Source: Alentia gelatinosa (lineage: Eukaryota > Annelida > Polychaeta > Phyllodocida > Polynoidae). Taken from it: a DNA stretch of 64,000 bases. The stretch covers positions 31,996,988 through 32,060,987 of the forward strand of contig OX465584.1 in assembly GCA_950022655.1 (NCBI GenBank). Reading direction: 5' to 3'. Each line of letters opens with the position of its first letter. Within the stretch, counting starts at the first letter, position 1. This document shows, piece by piece, positions 9,993 through 20,689 of the stretch. A program made the translations under genes and the position numbers. The notes under the pieces were generated by a model. That model ran no database searches, was not told where the DNA came from, and saw only the letters and a program-made list of their open reading frames with translations.

Positions 9993-12630
9993 TTTTTCTG
10001 CCATCTTCTTATACCTGTTACATTACCACTGACCCTGGAAAGGCCCCCGGAGAAGGACAGGTACTTGGTTTTTCCGGGTGAGGGTCATCCTCCCCGCGGG
10101 AAACGGCAAAAACACAATCACCATAAGTAACACTTGACGATTCTACCACAGCACTATCTAAATCAGATGACATGTCCTGAACCGGGAATCATGTACATGA
10201 GTCAACACCCGGAAAAAATAAAAGAGATGCCGGAGCTGTCTCTGGAACATCAGACCACTGCGCCGGACGGTCGCCCTCATCGGGTGCACTGCTGATTGGT
10301 GGCACTGCCCCTTCCCTGGTTGACCGGTGGGGTACCAAGCGACCCCTGTACTTTCTAGTTTACCAAGCGATGTCAGCAGTCCTCTCTGTTGCGGCCGTTT
10401 TATACTGCAAATAGACTATTGTCTATTTCTCCCATATGTATGATAGTTGGCATACACAGGTAGCAAGGTAGATTTCTATTATGGTAGATGAGTAGCAACT
10501 GTATATCTTAGTTTTATGATATTTTAGACCATGATCGCTCGGTTTAGCATACGTAATCAACATTTTGGCAGGCTGGCTAAGCGGTCTGATGTGTTATATA
10601 TTTAGAGTCATCTGTCATCTGATTCCGTCTTGGAATACAATAACCTCATTTCTAAAGTGTATGTATATCAGAACACCATCATTCAAACGGGAGTTTGTGT
10701 ATACTTTCGAAAGAACACCATCAACCCATTATAGAATCGAACGGTATAAGTTGTTTAATGCTGTATTTTACATGTCTTATTCCAGTGGAATACATACTGC
10801 ATTGGATATTTACAATCGCCTTAAATTATGGGAGATGTTCACTTTGTACTCCTTTTACTGTACCTTTCAACGTACATTTTAACCATAAAGAATACACAAA
10901 AAGAAAGCACTTGGGAAATACAACAATGAATTTATAACTTGAGATGTATGGTTATCAAGACACTAATTGTGTTGCTGATGTAGTAACATCCTTATATAAT
11001 CTCAATAAGCATCGCATCTATGGAGATCTGACCTCCTTTGACTTTAGATTTGTAGATAAAAATCAATCCATAACCGGAGGCGAAGGCGTATGCAGCATTC
11101 CCTTTGACAATCTTCCAGGGCGCCTCACATTTTTGGGTCACCGGTTTACAGACGACTCCAAATCACTCAAGGGCATGCCACTGCCGTTAAGAGGTTTTGT
11201 ATTAATGTCAGTCCATATTACAGCACACTGTCTGCAGCGGGCCGATTTCCCCAATCAACCTGCACACATGCAGAGTATTCACCAGGTTAGGACGAAGTGG
11301 CCAAATATTTTTGCTTCATGTGACCTTGGGAAACGTGGCTAAGAACATTTACCTGTGTCACCTGCTCATCAAGAGCTCGTGGCGTCTGTAGACTTGATAT
11401 CCACATTCTTGGCCTCTCATTTCCAAAATATTCTCTAACATGTCTAATCATTTTTTTCGAAGAGAACAATGCTAAATATTATTTCATATCGTCAGTGAGA
11501 GTTAATATATTTCCATCCAATTTATGGAGAGGGAATGTTACGTGCAGGAGACGACATATGGTAATTCCACTGCTGTAATGCAATCGTTTCGATGCAATAG
11601 AAGTACAGTGAATAATCGGTTCACCCCTGTATGATATCTGCTGAAATCAGACTCCGATCGAGAGCAACTGAGACCGCAAAGTCGAGGTTGTTGATGGGGA
11701 GAGAAACCCAATGATTATCGCTCAATAGCATATCGCAAACGTTTCATAGTTAAGGAATGTTGCATGGTGGATGCAGGCTATCACGCAGAAAAGTCATATT
11801 CCCGATACTCTACATCCTATGTATTGTTGCTGTGCAATGACATATATCTACAGATATGATATGATATATATACGTATATATCTAAATATCTATATCTATA
11901 TATATACGCATATATATATATATATATATAGATAAATCCAGGTTATTTGGAGTATACCGTTCCTCTCTGACCTTCAGTGAGTGGAAAAAATTGAACGTGA
12001 TGGACTGAGCCTTATTTATGTCAGTGATCTTGTATCTACATGTGCCGTCCTTAATGCCACACACATGCTCTTTCTTCTTGTAGGTTATATACATGAGGGT
12101 AGCGTGACTTCTCAGCATGGCGTGTTCTGTTTGATGAAGCTCGTGACACAGGTAACATCGTCTGTAGCCCTACACATACCTCCACAAATACTCCCTCCTC
12201 CACGACCGCGCATGCGCACCCTCCCTGCAGGCCTTCCCTGAGGTCACGTGATGCACAGGCGCTGCAGCGAAATCTTATCCAATATGTTTTCCTCTGAGGA
12301 AGCTTTTCACTGACTTAGACTTGAATGAAAAAGCATGGTAAAATGATACAAGGGTCAGCTCTTATAATCATACCCGGGCTATCTTATGCCCTGGGCGTCC
12401 ATAATTCGGAAGAAGAATAACATTAAAGGAAAATCTACATTCTAGGTGGAGACAGATATCATGGTTCAATAGAGAAGATTATGATGATTACGATAATACA
12501 GAGGACGTTCAACTCCCTCTTGAAGTTAGAAATTAGTTCTACCTATCAAAGGTTATACGTTGCATCGCACAGAGAGCCATTACTAAGTAACGGTTGTTCT
12601 TCCTGTACTGAAACTGAACGAAAGCTAGGC
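9993..12630. other. Unassigned AT-rich stretch, one 132-codon frame of unknown nature
   Basis: The part from 10000 to 10400 is GC-richer and may be the N-terminal (gag-like) remainder of the DIRS-like relic read on the minus strand, but I see no diagnostic motif. Open frames at 10565-10882 (105 codons) and 10944-11342 (132 codons, plus strand) have no recognised domain or zinc-finger pattern. I regard them as unproven. A short AT-dinucleotide tract lies at about 11910-11931. Confidence 0.35.
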
Positions 12631-12985
12631 TCCCACCTACCACGATGGTCTACGACATACTCCCCGATGGCTACGATTTGAAATACCCAAATTGTAGCCT
12701 ATCGGAAGGTCCCAGAATCGTAGACCTATGTCGTGATCCAATCTGTGATTTATACTTGACGACCACGATATCTTCCCGATAGGCTACGATACCCTATGAC
12801 AGGCTACGAAAAATCCAACATGTTGGATTTTATCGGCACCTCTACGATTGGCGTTTTCAGCCTATCGCAGCCAATCGCAGAAACCTGTTCCACCTACCAC
12901 GATTTTGCTGACCTCACGATAGAATCGGTATGGTGTCGGGAAGGCAGTCGTAGGGCCTATCGGGACCAGAATCGAGGTAGGTGGG
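12631..12985. mobile_element. Fold-back MITE centred on a 22-bp perfect palindrome
   Basis: CCCACCTACCACGAT near the left end (12632-12646) is inverted as ATCGAGGTAGGTGGG at 12971-12985. Near the middle, 12810-12831 is a perfect 22-bp palindrome around TCCAACATGTTGGA. Between the ends, CTACGAT and its inverse recur many times (for example near 12671, 12711, 12785 and 12841), so the whole element can fold into an imperfect cruciform. No coding capacity. Confidence 0.65.
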
Positions 12986-13381
12986 GGCCCGGCTATATTC
13001 TGAAAATCAGCTTGTGGACAAAATCCGTTCTAACTGTGTGCATGTTAATTGCCGTTAGAATATTACAAAACTTGGGTAAACTCACCGAAATGCCGATACG
13101 ACCACAAACGGTTAGAACCTGAGGCTGGTACACTCCCAACACGATCACGTTCGCTATAGATGACTTGTCAAACAGCAGCGGCCATGGCAGTAACACGGCT
13201 ATACTTGTTTAATTCGACTAGCATTAACAAATAGGAGGAACTAAAATGGCTAAATGCGCATGCATAATTGGATTTCGGTGATTGTGTACATATTTCCTAT
13301 GTCGAATTACTATTTGCCCAAAATTCTATGCCGTGACAGTTGGGGTGATGATGTAAACCTAGCATTAGCCTATAAAGCCCA

Positions 13382-14013
13382 TAAGACAGCGACATCTACC
13401 ACAGATTATCACCGATCCGATCGACGATGATGATCAGGAACAATAATGTCACTGACCCTCCCGATCACACCTCCCCTCCAGCGTGTCGCTATCTTAAAGG
13501 CTTAAGACATTGACATGCCAATTCTTCTTGATCACATCTTTGCCCAATGGATCCATCGGGTCAGTCAGAATCAATGAACTTTATGTTGCTTTGCGCACTT
13601 CACAGACCCGATTATAATCAGTCTGGGCATTACTAGTATGGGGGTAACGACCGACTCTGCCTGACCTTAAGATTGTCATTGTACGCACCTCAACAACTGT
13701 TCCCGATTATGGGTCAGCCGTTTAAATAGCGATGATCAGTATCTCCACGTCCTACATCCAAGTATTATACAGAGAACTGAAGTTATCAAAATTTACATTA
13801 TTGTGTATAAAGGCCAGTCACCTGGCCTGGGACCCAGCCTGCTCCAGCTCCCAGCCATTCTCTTTGATCTCAGTCAGGTTGTTCTACGAGATTATGATAG
13901 GATGTGTGATCGGGATGAAGGGTCTGTATGCCTATAAACGCAGCAACATTATTGTTCCCAATTATGATTGTCGATTGGATCGGTGACAATTGGTGGTAGA
14001 TGTCGCTGTCTTA
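13382..14013. mobile_element. Element with ~65-bp terminal inverted repeats
   Basis: The left end, TAAGACAGCGACATCTACCA followed by TCACCGATC and GGAACAATAATG (13382-13448), matches the inverse of the right end at about 13944-14013 (CATTATTGTTCC, GATCGGTGA, TGGTAGATGTCGCTGTCTTA) with only scattered differences. The 632-bp interior has a further copy of the terminal motif around 13485-13510 (GTGTCGCTATCTTAAAG). An 84-codon frame at 13732-13986 has no recognised motif. Long TIRs with no transposase suggest a Mutator-like or fold-back non-autonomous element. The right end abuts the next repeat at 14017, which suggests nested or targeted insertion. Confidence 0.72.
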
Positions 14014-14016
14014 AGA

Positions 14017-14516
14017 GGCTGATCCACCAAACCTGCAAATGCGGACAGGTTTTACCCTTCAGCCGACGCTGTTTGCTGGTGCTGGCTGGATGGCCACCCC
14101 TAATTCTCTAAATTCTCCATGCTAGTCCACCAATTCCCCTAATTCTAGCCATGCAGACAACTACAAGACATACACATACCACTTGCCGGGCACCCAGTCA
14201 GCAGATCAACCAAGAGCCGTGGCCGGCCAGAGTTCCCCGTTCATCCAATAGAGGGCATGCCAAATGCGTCTCCATACACTACGCTGCTCAGGCTGTGCAA
14301 AAGCCAATGATCGAGCAAAGCAGTGTGCTGCCACATTTATACCGGAACGATGAATACACATAAATTTTGCGCTTAATAATGTGGCTACCTTCTTTGTTGA
14401 TCCACACAGCAGATTATCCCCGCCGATACGTAATTTTGGCCGGCATCTGTTGCCGATAACCACAATTCCACCACAATGCAATTGGCTGGGGCTAGCGCCT
14501 GTTTGATGGATCAGCA
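14017..14516 (-). repeat. GCTGATCCACCAA repeat, short inverted copy
   Basis: This is the repeat of 1-1258 in reverse orientation and shortened. Ends are GGCTGATCCACCAAAC (left) and GTTTGATGGATCAGC (right, about 14500-14514). Reading the minus strand, 14516-14400 matches the head block of the long copy, 14360-14230 matches 838-1000, and 14150-14017 matches 1145-1258, so internal blocks of the long copy are missing. A 146-codon minus-strand frame spans most of it but is not conserved as a frame in the other copies, so I do not call it coding. Confidence 0.7.
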
Positions 14517-15014
14517 GCTTTATGGGCTTAACACGCACTGAAATCCAGTTATGAATGGGTAAATAGCCATTTTGGTTCCTTGTCGATACTGTTGTCAACG
14601 GCCGAAGTGAGAAGGGCACCCTCCCAGCAAATCTTTTACAGCGCATGTGCTAACAAGCGGGAGCAGGAAACAAAACGCGGGATCTATGCTTGGTTGCATA
14701 GCACTCGTAAATGGGTCACAAATATGACGTCATCCTCGCCAATGTCGCGACATGGACGTCGTGATTTATATCACCGGGATGGGTTAAACCGAATGTGATT
14801 ATCACTCGATTTCCTTGAGTGTGTATTTATTTTGTGATTATTTTGTGATATAAGAATGGTGTTTTAGGTGCCACGGCCTAGTTGCAGAAATCACTCGTCA
14901 TGCTCTATCAGGTTAGCAAACATTTGAATGGGCGCTTTGAGTGCAACAGGAACCTTTTTCTTAGTAGGTCACATTCTGGTTGCTGATTTGCTGTCTTTTA
15001 GGACATCATTCAGT
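14517..15014. other. No feature seen
   Basis: Mixed-composition sequence without recognised coding or repeat signals between the inverted repeat copy and the next MITE. Confidence 0.4.
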
Positions 15015-15156
15015 TTATCTCACCCCTGGTAATTTTGTCGAATAGGCTTAACATTGGGAACACATTGTCCGTGCCCCTATGGGGACTGCTGTCCGTTCTC
15101 CATGGTCTATAGCTTGTGTGTCGTCCATTCTTTTAGGGTGTACAGGGGTGAGATAA
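15015..15156. mobile_element. MITE, TTATCTCACCCC family, copy 1
   Basis: TTATCTCACCCCTG at 15015-15028 is perfectly inverted at 15143-15156. Inside is GGCTTAACATTGGGA, a motif shared with the copies at 17.2 and 62.4 kb (and partly 44.6 kb). To the right, at 15157-15285, the sequence contains CGGCTTCGCGTCA and CTCGTTTTGGTC/ACTCGTGGAG, resembling the hairpin companion block seen beside the 17.2-kb copy. The element is 142 bp and non-coding. Confidence 0.8.
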
Positions 15157-15830
15157 TTACAGAAAGCAACTCGTTTTGGTCAATGTCTTCATCCTCCAAT
15201 TCGTTTGAATATCATACAATATTCAATCGGCTTCGCGTCATTTATATCACTTCACATAAAACTCGTGGAGAACGACGAGTGCTTTAATGTACTGCTCTTG
15301 GTGTAATATCGTGATTTTGTCATTCGAAAACCCTTTCTCGCATTTTCATGAACGTTTCCTCTTTCTTCCATTACACTTGATTTCCACCCCTAAGGAAAAG
15401 GGCTCTTCCCTGTTTTGCTTAGATATGAGTATTATGACACAGATGGAAGTAATTCTCTATCCCATAGGTAACTGACCCCAACTCTTAGGTATTTATAATA
15501 CAAGGTAATATATGGCCCATACACATTGATGTACATCATGTCATAACCATATATATCATAACCATATCTATTCTCATTTACAATGTGTATATATACATGT
15601 ATTTGTTTTTTGTTAATTTGAAAACTGCTCTTTCCGAGGAAAGTTCTTCCACTGCAGAATATATCTTCTGTTGTTATCTTTTTGCTGCTGTAATGTATGT
15701 ATTAAGAATATCACAGGGTGCTTCCTAACAGGTCCTCACTCCAGATAGAGGTTAAGGCCTAACTGTTTGGACTGCCACCTCCAGCGTTTGAACCATCCCC
15801 TGTCTTCGTTTGGACTGACCCCCGATAGGG
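15157..15830. other. MITE companion flank, then no gene seen
   Basis: 15157-15285 resembles the hairpin block that accompanies this MITE family. The remainder is AT-rich, with repeats of CATAACCATAT near 15540-15570. Short open frames at 15054-15475 have no motif. Confidence 0.4.
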
Positions 15831-15866
15831 TATATAAGGAGGCAGATTTGCACTCACAGCTCACTT
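15831..15866 (+). promoter_or_regulatory. Candidate TATA-box core promoter
   Basis: TATATAAGGA at 15831-15840 is followed about 30 bases later by an initiator-like TCACTTGG at 15861, the correct spacing for an RNA polymerase II core promoter. The sequence changes from mixed to GC-balanced just downstream. It could drive a host gene, a non-coding RNA or a solo LTR; no second LTR copy or TG...CA boundaries were found in the window. Confidence 0.4.
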
Positions 15867-16108
15867 GGAACCCAGACACCGTGGCATCAACATCTCCAGG
15901 CTGCTCAGCATTACCACCACTGCAGTGTCAGGCTTGAAATACCATAGGACACTAGGCTACAGAGGCTTTTACTGAGGATTGGGTTTCTCCATAAGCTACT
16001 ATCACCCCAGCACTGGAGGAAAAGACACCGATGACTGCTACCACTACTTTGGATCATCTATATCCACAAGTCAAGGAGACATTGAACAATAACTGAGAGT
16101 GATAGACT
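15862..16108 (+). other. Candidate first exon / transcript leader
   Basis: This begins at the predicted start site and ends at a GTGAGT splice donor (16109-16114). The only ATG followed by a notable frame near the end (16031) gives a 21-codon peptide ending before the donor, so if transcribed this is a leader or non-coding exon. The evidence is the promoter-plus-donor arrangement alone. Confidence 0.25.
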
Positions 16109-16114
16109 GTGAGT

Positions 16115-17175
16115 ACTGCTTTGACCAAGAGGACTTATATTAAATGAACACTACAGAAGTGTATATGATTTTGTATGTTGATGAGAATTGTTATGTAACT
16201 GTATACTTTGTTATAATATATCTTATCTATACATATCTGTATATGGTTATCTGTCTTCTTCATTTAGTATAGAAGATATTCTGAATTCTCTTTTCTTGTC
16301 ACTTGGTTAGCTAGTCTATAAGATTAGGCCTTAACTAGTGTACGTGACACTGCATATTCATTTGAGAATTATGGCTACAAATATTAGTATTGTGCCAACT
16401 GTTCAAGAGTATCAGTCTAGAAGACTAAGAACATGTCAGGAGAAAAAAGACCTGAAAGAAAACCTTCGTGAAGGTATATACCCCGCAGGACCTTGCATAG
16501 GAATTAAGAGCTAGAAAGGCTTTGACGTCCAAAGAACCATATCATAAATGCCATAAATTGTAAATGGCGGATGCCCTCACTTTGCGTGTTCCGATGCATC
16601 TTACACGCGCAACATAACAAGTTATCACGTGTATTGACCAAATATCGAGGCAACTAATGTGTAGGATTCACCTGATACCGTTTTAATTGCTGAAATATGT
16701 GAGATTGAACGATACTGACACTCGCCTCGCCAACTTGACAGTGCAGCGCCCAATGACTTCATCATCAGGGATTCCTCAAAAGCATAGGGAAACCCTGATA
16801 ATGACGTCACACACCTCCACGGCGCCGTGGCTTCATAACGAGTGTTGTTATTGTTGATATCGCATATTTAAGCAATTTAAACGGTATTGCGTACATGCTA
16901 CAGTTTATTAACCTTGATTTTTGATTAATACGCATGTTCACTCGTTCCGTTGCGTGTGTCAGACGCATCGGAACGCGTGAAGTGAAGGGCTCCACCATTT
17001 TTCCGCTGATATCCATGCTTCCAGCCTCTTGGCCAATCAGAATATGAAGGAGATGATGATGTTATATGCAAATGAGCGTCACTCGCCGAATAGTAGTCTC
17101 TGTACATAGCAGCAAGCCTGAGTGAACCTAACCTCTGCTAGGAGAGTGTATCTTACTTCTGGGTTAATTGTGTGA
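16115..17175. other. No feature seen
   Basis: AT-rich sequence with short, overlapping frames in the opposite orientation (16625-17107). I found no repeat or RNA signal. Confidence 0.4.
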
Positions 17176-17326
17176 TTTATCCTACCCCTAATATAAAATC
17201 CCATAGGTTTAACATTGGGTTTCCGTATGCCACGCTGACTGGCATACATAGTTTTATATGCCACTAGTGGCATACAGCATTGCTATCATGTAATATTCCA
17301 AAATCGAGGAGATAGGGTAGGATAAA
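17176..17326 (+). mobile_element. MITE, TTTATCCTACCCC subtype, copy 2
   Basis: TTTATCCTACCCC at 17176-17188 is inverted as GGGTAGGATAAA at 17315-17326. The interior carries ATGCCACGCTGACTGGCAT and CCACTAGTGG, two small palindromes, and GGTTTAACATTGGG. A close relative in reverse orientation lies at 62411-62559, and the similarity continues through the flanking block 17327-17396, showing that MITE and flank moved or duplicated together. Confidence 0.85.
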
Positions 17327-17341
17327 ATCAAAACCTGATTC

Positions 17342-17461
17342 GTTTTAATCTTGGCCACCGCATTCCACTCCTGAAGTTTTGGCTCCGGACTTCACTCGGC
17401 TTCGCCTCATGAAGTCACTTTGCCAAACTCCAGTCGTGGAATACGGTGGACAAGATTAAAC
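17342..17461. repeat. Fold-back companion block of copy 2
   Basis: Left arm 17342-17394 (GTTTTAATCTTGGCCACCGC, then CTCCGGACTTCA) is inverted at 17409-17461 (TGAAGTC, then CGGTGGACAAGATTAAAC) with scattered mismatches. The loop is CTCGGCTTCGCCTCA. The same block is present as a single arm beside the MITE at 62.4 kb (62336-62401) and in weaker form beside the copies at 15.0, 37.1 and 44.6 kb. Confidence 0.75.
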
Positions 17462-17564
17462 CTCATCTAGTTTTACGATAGTATTTACCGTGCTGGTTGG
17501 GAGTGATAGTGTCAACAGAGTTGATTTACGGTCAGTTTTGGCGAATTATAACCAATCTAAGGTA

Positions 17565-17723
17565 TATAATGATAAAAAACAAGTTGATGACGCCAATATA
17601 GCGATACTTATTCTCAGAGTCGACGATAAATCGTTCAGAATGATTTATTCAGAACGATTTATCATCGACACCTCAAATAAGTATTGCCGTATTGGTGTCA
17701 TAACCATGTTTTTTAATATCACC
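17565..17723. repeat. Fold-back element, ~75-bp imperfect arms
   Basis: Symmetric around 17644: GTCGACGATAAATCGTTC (17619-17636) pairs with GAACGATTTATCATCGAC (17652-17669). Pairing continues outward through GATACTTATT / AATAAGTATT, GACGCCAATA / TATTGGTGTC and AAAAAAC / GTTTTTT. The 95-codon frame covering it is a hairpin read as codons. Probably a miniature fold-back transposon. Confidence 0.7.
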
Positions 17724-18139
17724 GTGGCTTATATTCATTTTGATTTACTTGTACATGATATTACGTTTTTTATATGATATATAAATGAATGGTGTATATC
17801 ACGTATGTGTATCATACGTATGCTCTGTCTTTGCTGGAGAGACATTAACATTGAAATCAACATTAAACGATATTGAATCCTTAAAAAAACAATATCAAGA
17901 ACCATATAAATTCAAAAGCTATAGACCTGTGTTTATGATCCTTTTTTGCCTCGTTATAACCAAGATATATAGAGAACGTCCTGACCATGCTGTACATGCT
18001 ACAAAACGAGATGAACATTAACGGGGAATACGGAACGAGGCGTTTATTATATACCCGTAAATGTTGAAATTTAACCAGAACTTACTGTAAATACAAGAAT
18101 TACGTCGAATTCGTAAATCCACCAATAGCAAAACGTCGT

Positions 18140-18173
18140 CAGTACACTCTTATACGGGTATAAGAGTGTACTG
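18140..18173. repeat. Perfect 15-bp stem, 4-base loop
   Basis: CAGTACACTCTTATA (18140-18154) is exactly inverted at 18159-18173 with loop CGGG. It sits inside hairpin element copy A. Confidence 0.8.
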
Positions 18174-18185
18174 TTCAATTATAAA

Positions 18186-18295
18186 CAACGTGTTCAATTC
18201 ACATAGCAACGTGCTTCAACGTGTTCAGTATACATAGCAACGTGCAACAATGTGTTCAGTATACATATCAACGTGCGTTCAGCGTGTTCAGTACA
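18186..18295 (+). repeat. 31-bp minisatellite, about 3.5 copies
   Basis: Unit starts at 18186, 18217, 18248 and 18280, each beginning CAACGTGTTCA or a one-to-two-base variant and containing CATAGCAACGTGC. It is internal to hairpin element copy A and absent from copy B at 58.8 kb. Confidence 0.75.
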
Positions 18296-18384
18296 CTGCT
18301 TTACGGAAAACGGTGCAGTATATTATTTATACATTATACGGCGAAACGGTGCGTATTTACGATATATACGTCATGGGTATATAA

Positions 18385-18934
18385 TAAAAAGTACTAAGTA
18401 TATCAGTACAATCAGCACTTGGTATTGTAACGGGAGGAGCACCGGGAGGAGGCTTCCACCGTCGGTGACATTGTACGAATCCCTAACCTCCAGGTGCATA
18501 GAGGGCGTACCAGGTGATGTATAACTTGGTCGTTCCATAGAACATTCACCTTACAAATGTAGGGCTTCATGCGTTACAACGGCAACGGTTGTAGGGCCTT
18601 AGAAGGAACACTTCTTTTCTGTACCTTGCTCAATGAGCGCCATTGACCTTTGGAAGAAATAATACAGTAATGTCGCGGTCGCATACGGCGGTAAAAATAG
18701 CACAGTAGGAACAGAAAATTACTAAGCCAGTTCCAAAAATGAAACGATACATCCCAAGATTTCCCAACACTGCCCATGACAGACGATAAGAGTATCAAAG
18801 CACTTGATGCAAACAATTAATGACTGAAGGTATCAACACCAAAGTGTATTCGTAGTCCTGCTTATACCGCACATATTTGCTAATCTTTTTAACACCTCGT
18901 TTAATGCCGCTGTCATGTACCGAAGTAATGGACA
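18385..18934. other. No feature seen
   Basis: Intervening sequence between the hairpin element and the LINE relic. Minus-strand frame 18574-18816 has a hydrophobic segment but no recognisable family. Confidence 0.35.
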
Positions 18935-20685
18935 AATTCTGTCGTGTTTCCTATTTCTAAGAGAGTGACCCGTTATCTGTCTCAGATTTACAACCAATGT
19001 CCCTACTTTCTATGGTTGGAAAACTACTAGAGAAGATTGTTCACTCGCAGAAGATCACTTTCTGGACACTAACTCAATTTTAAACAATAACTAATGGGGC
19101 TTTAGAAAACGCAAGTCTACTGTAAGATTATAGCCAGCTTTACTGAGGGAATCCTGATTGGCCGTAATATTGGAGAAAATACCATGGCAATATTCGTCGA
19201 TCTCTGTAAAGCGTTCGATACGGTTACCCTCTCACTTCTGCATAGTTAGCTATCACGATACGGTATTAGGGGTAACACTCTTCCATGGTTTACCGGTTAT
19301 TTAGCTAATTACAATGAAGGTAAACAATAACTCATCAGACAACCAATCGGTACAATGGGGAGTACTGCAGGGGTCCATTTTAGGATCCCTGCTGTTCTTA
19401 TTATATATAGCTGACTTGGGCCGTGTACTAAAATAGGCGAAATCGCTCCTTTATATGGACAATACCGTCTTGGAAATGAGAGGAAAAGACTCAGTAATAA
19501 TGTTTAACAAACTACAGGATGACCTGGAGAATCCCCACCTTTGGTGTCAATTACACAAACTGACAGTTAATGTGGGTAAGACCGAGTCAATGCTTTTCTA
19601 ACCAAGAAATAAGTTACACCAATTTGGTAATCGGTATTGTATTTTGAGGAACACCCAATTTCAATATGTATGTTCTTATGATTCCAACTTGATTATATCA
19701 GGTTATATAAAACAATATAATTCAGACTATACAAACTCTCAAAAATGAGAGCCTACCCAGGCTAGCCCCGCAGCACTCCGTATTCATAAATATTCTGTAA
19801 TCCCTTACATGGATTATGGCGATATCCTATTTATGAACTTGCCTATATATCTTACTGTAAAATCAAAAATCATTCAGAATAAATGTGTTTTTTTTTCTCT
19901 TTTTTTTTAATGCGTTTATTGGGTCAACGTTAATACAGATAACTACCAGACTCGGCTAGGCCGATCTTCCGTCTGGGCCCTTGTGGAGAAGCAGTTACAA
20001 CAAATGATAATTGGAATAATACAGGGTTGTCCGGTAATTAAGGCATCCATCACCAAACAGGTCATGCATATAGTCATACATGGGGTGCACCAAAATAATG
20101 AGATGAGGGTGGTTTATTTTCACAACAAGAATAGGTTAACTCAATATATTTTTCAGTAATACTGAATTCCCAGGTTTGGCTTAAGAATTAGTTTTTCAAC
20201 AATTTAAGACTTATACAATACAGTAATAGTATTTTAAGTCTCAGTATAATAGATATAGTATGAGGTACCCAAAAGGTTCAATAGTATTACATCACACAGT
20301 TCAAACATTGTTTGAACAATGTCTCAGAGTATGCCTAAAAGTAAACATAAGAACACCGGTAAATGAACTACATGACAGGGCAAGTGTACCATTACTAAAA
20401 GGAAGACGAGATTGTCATCTTCGCAACGCTATGCATAAACATGCTATTGTCCAAAACTATTGTACAAAAACAAAGGCCCCCACAAGAGCGCATGATGCAC
20501 CTATGCTGAACATGTGCCGACCAAACTTTCAGGCCTATATGATCCCTGTCTGGTGCCCAGACATGGAATGGTGTGTCAGGAACAACAAGAAACATCCCAG
20601 GCATTTCTGGTTTAAAAATAACATATACACAGAAACAATACATGTTAAATATTATACCAACATTGGTTCTATAAAGATCAAGTAA
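18935..20685 (+). pseudogene. Non-LTR retrotransposon ORF2 relic, interrupted by an insertion
   Basis: Reverse transcriptase motifs occur in order on the plus strand across frameshifts and stops: MSLLSMVGKLLEKIVH near 19000-19050, WGFRKRKSTV near 19095-19125, AIFVDLCKAFDT at 19187-19222 (motif A), QGSILGSLLFLLYI at 19368-19409 (motif B) and LLYMDNTVL near 19446-19472 (motif C). The usual YADD is YMDN here, so the second catalytic Asp is lost. A thumb-like WCQLHKLTVNVGKTESMLF follows. The reading stops at KIIQNKC (about 19882) and resumes after a 430-bp insertion with LRVCLKVN (about 20322), continuing to 20685 with RAHDAPMLNM and a terminal W..N..F block. It resembles jockey/CR1-type ORF2. 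Confidence 0.78.
19885..20312 (-). mobile_element. Retroelement 3' end inserted into the LINE relic, minus strand
   Basis: A T-run at 19888-19908 followed by TTTATT at 19915-19920 is, on the minus strand, an AATAAA signal followed closely by a poly(A) tail. The segment separates the KIIQNKC and LRVCLKVN parts of the surrounding LINE frame, so it inserted after that LINE. Possible diverged target duplications are GAATAAATGT (left) and GAACAATGT (right). No coding motif is visible in about 430 bp, so it is either a 5'-truncated LINE 3' UTR or a SINE. Confidence 0.65.
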
Positions 20686-20689
20686 CAAG

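Larger units (their letters stand above)
17973..18384 (+). mobile_element. Dispersed hairpin element, copy A
   Basis: It starts with GAACGTCCTGACCATGCTGT (17973) and ends with GAAACGGTGCGTATTTACG and CATGGGTATATA (to 18384). The same start and end occur in the same orientation at 58830-59155, with a different middle. Here the middle holds a perfect hairpin (18140-18173) and a 31-bp tandem array (18186-18295). The shared ends with divergent centre suggest a non-autonomous element family. Confidence 0.65.

Noticed and set aside
14206..14646. 146-codon minus-strand frame
   Set aside because: It lies in the GCTGATCCACCAA repeat, and the equivalent segment in the long copy at 838-1258 is broken by stops.
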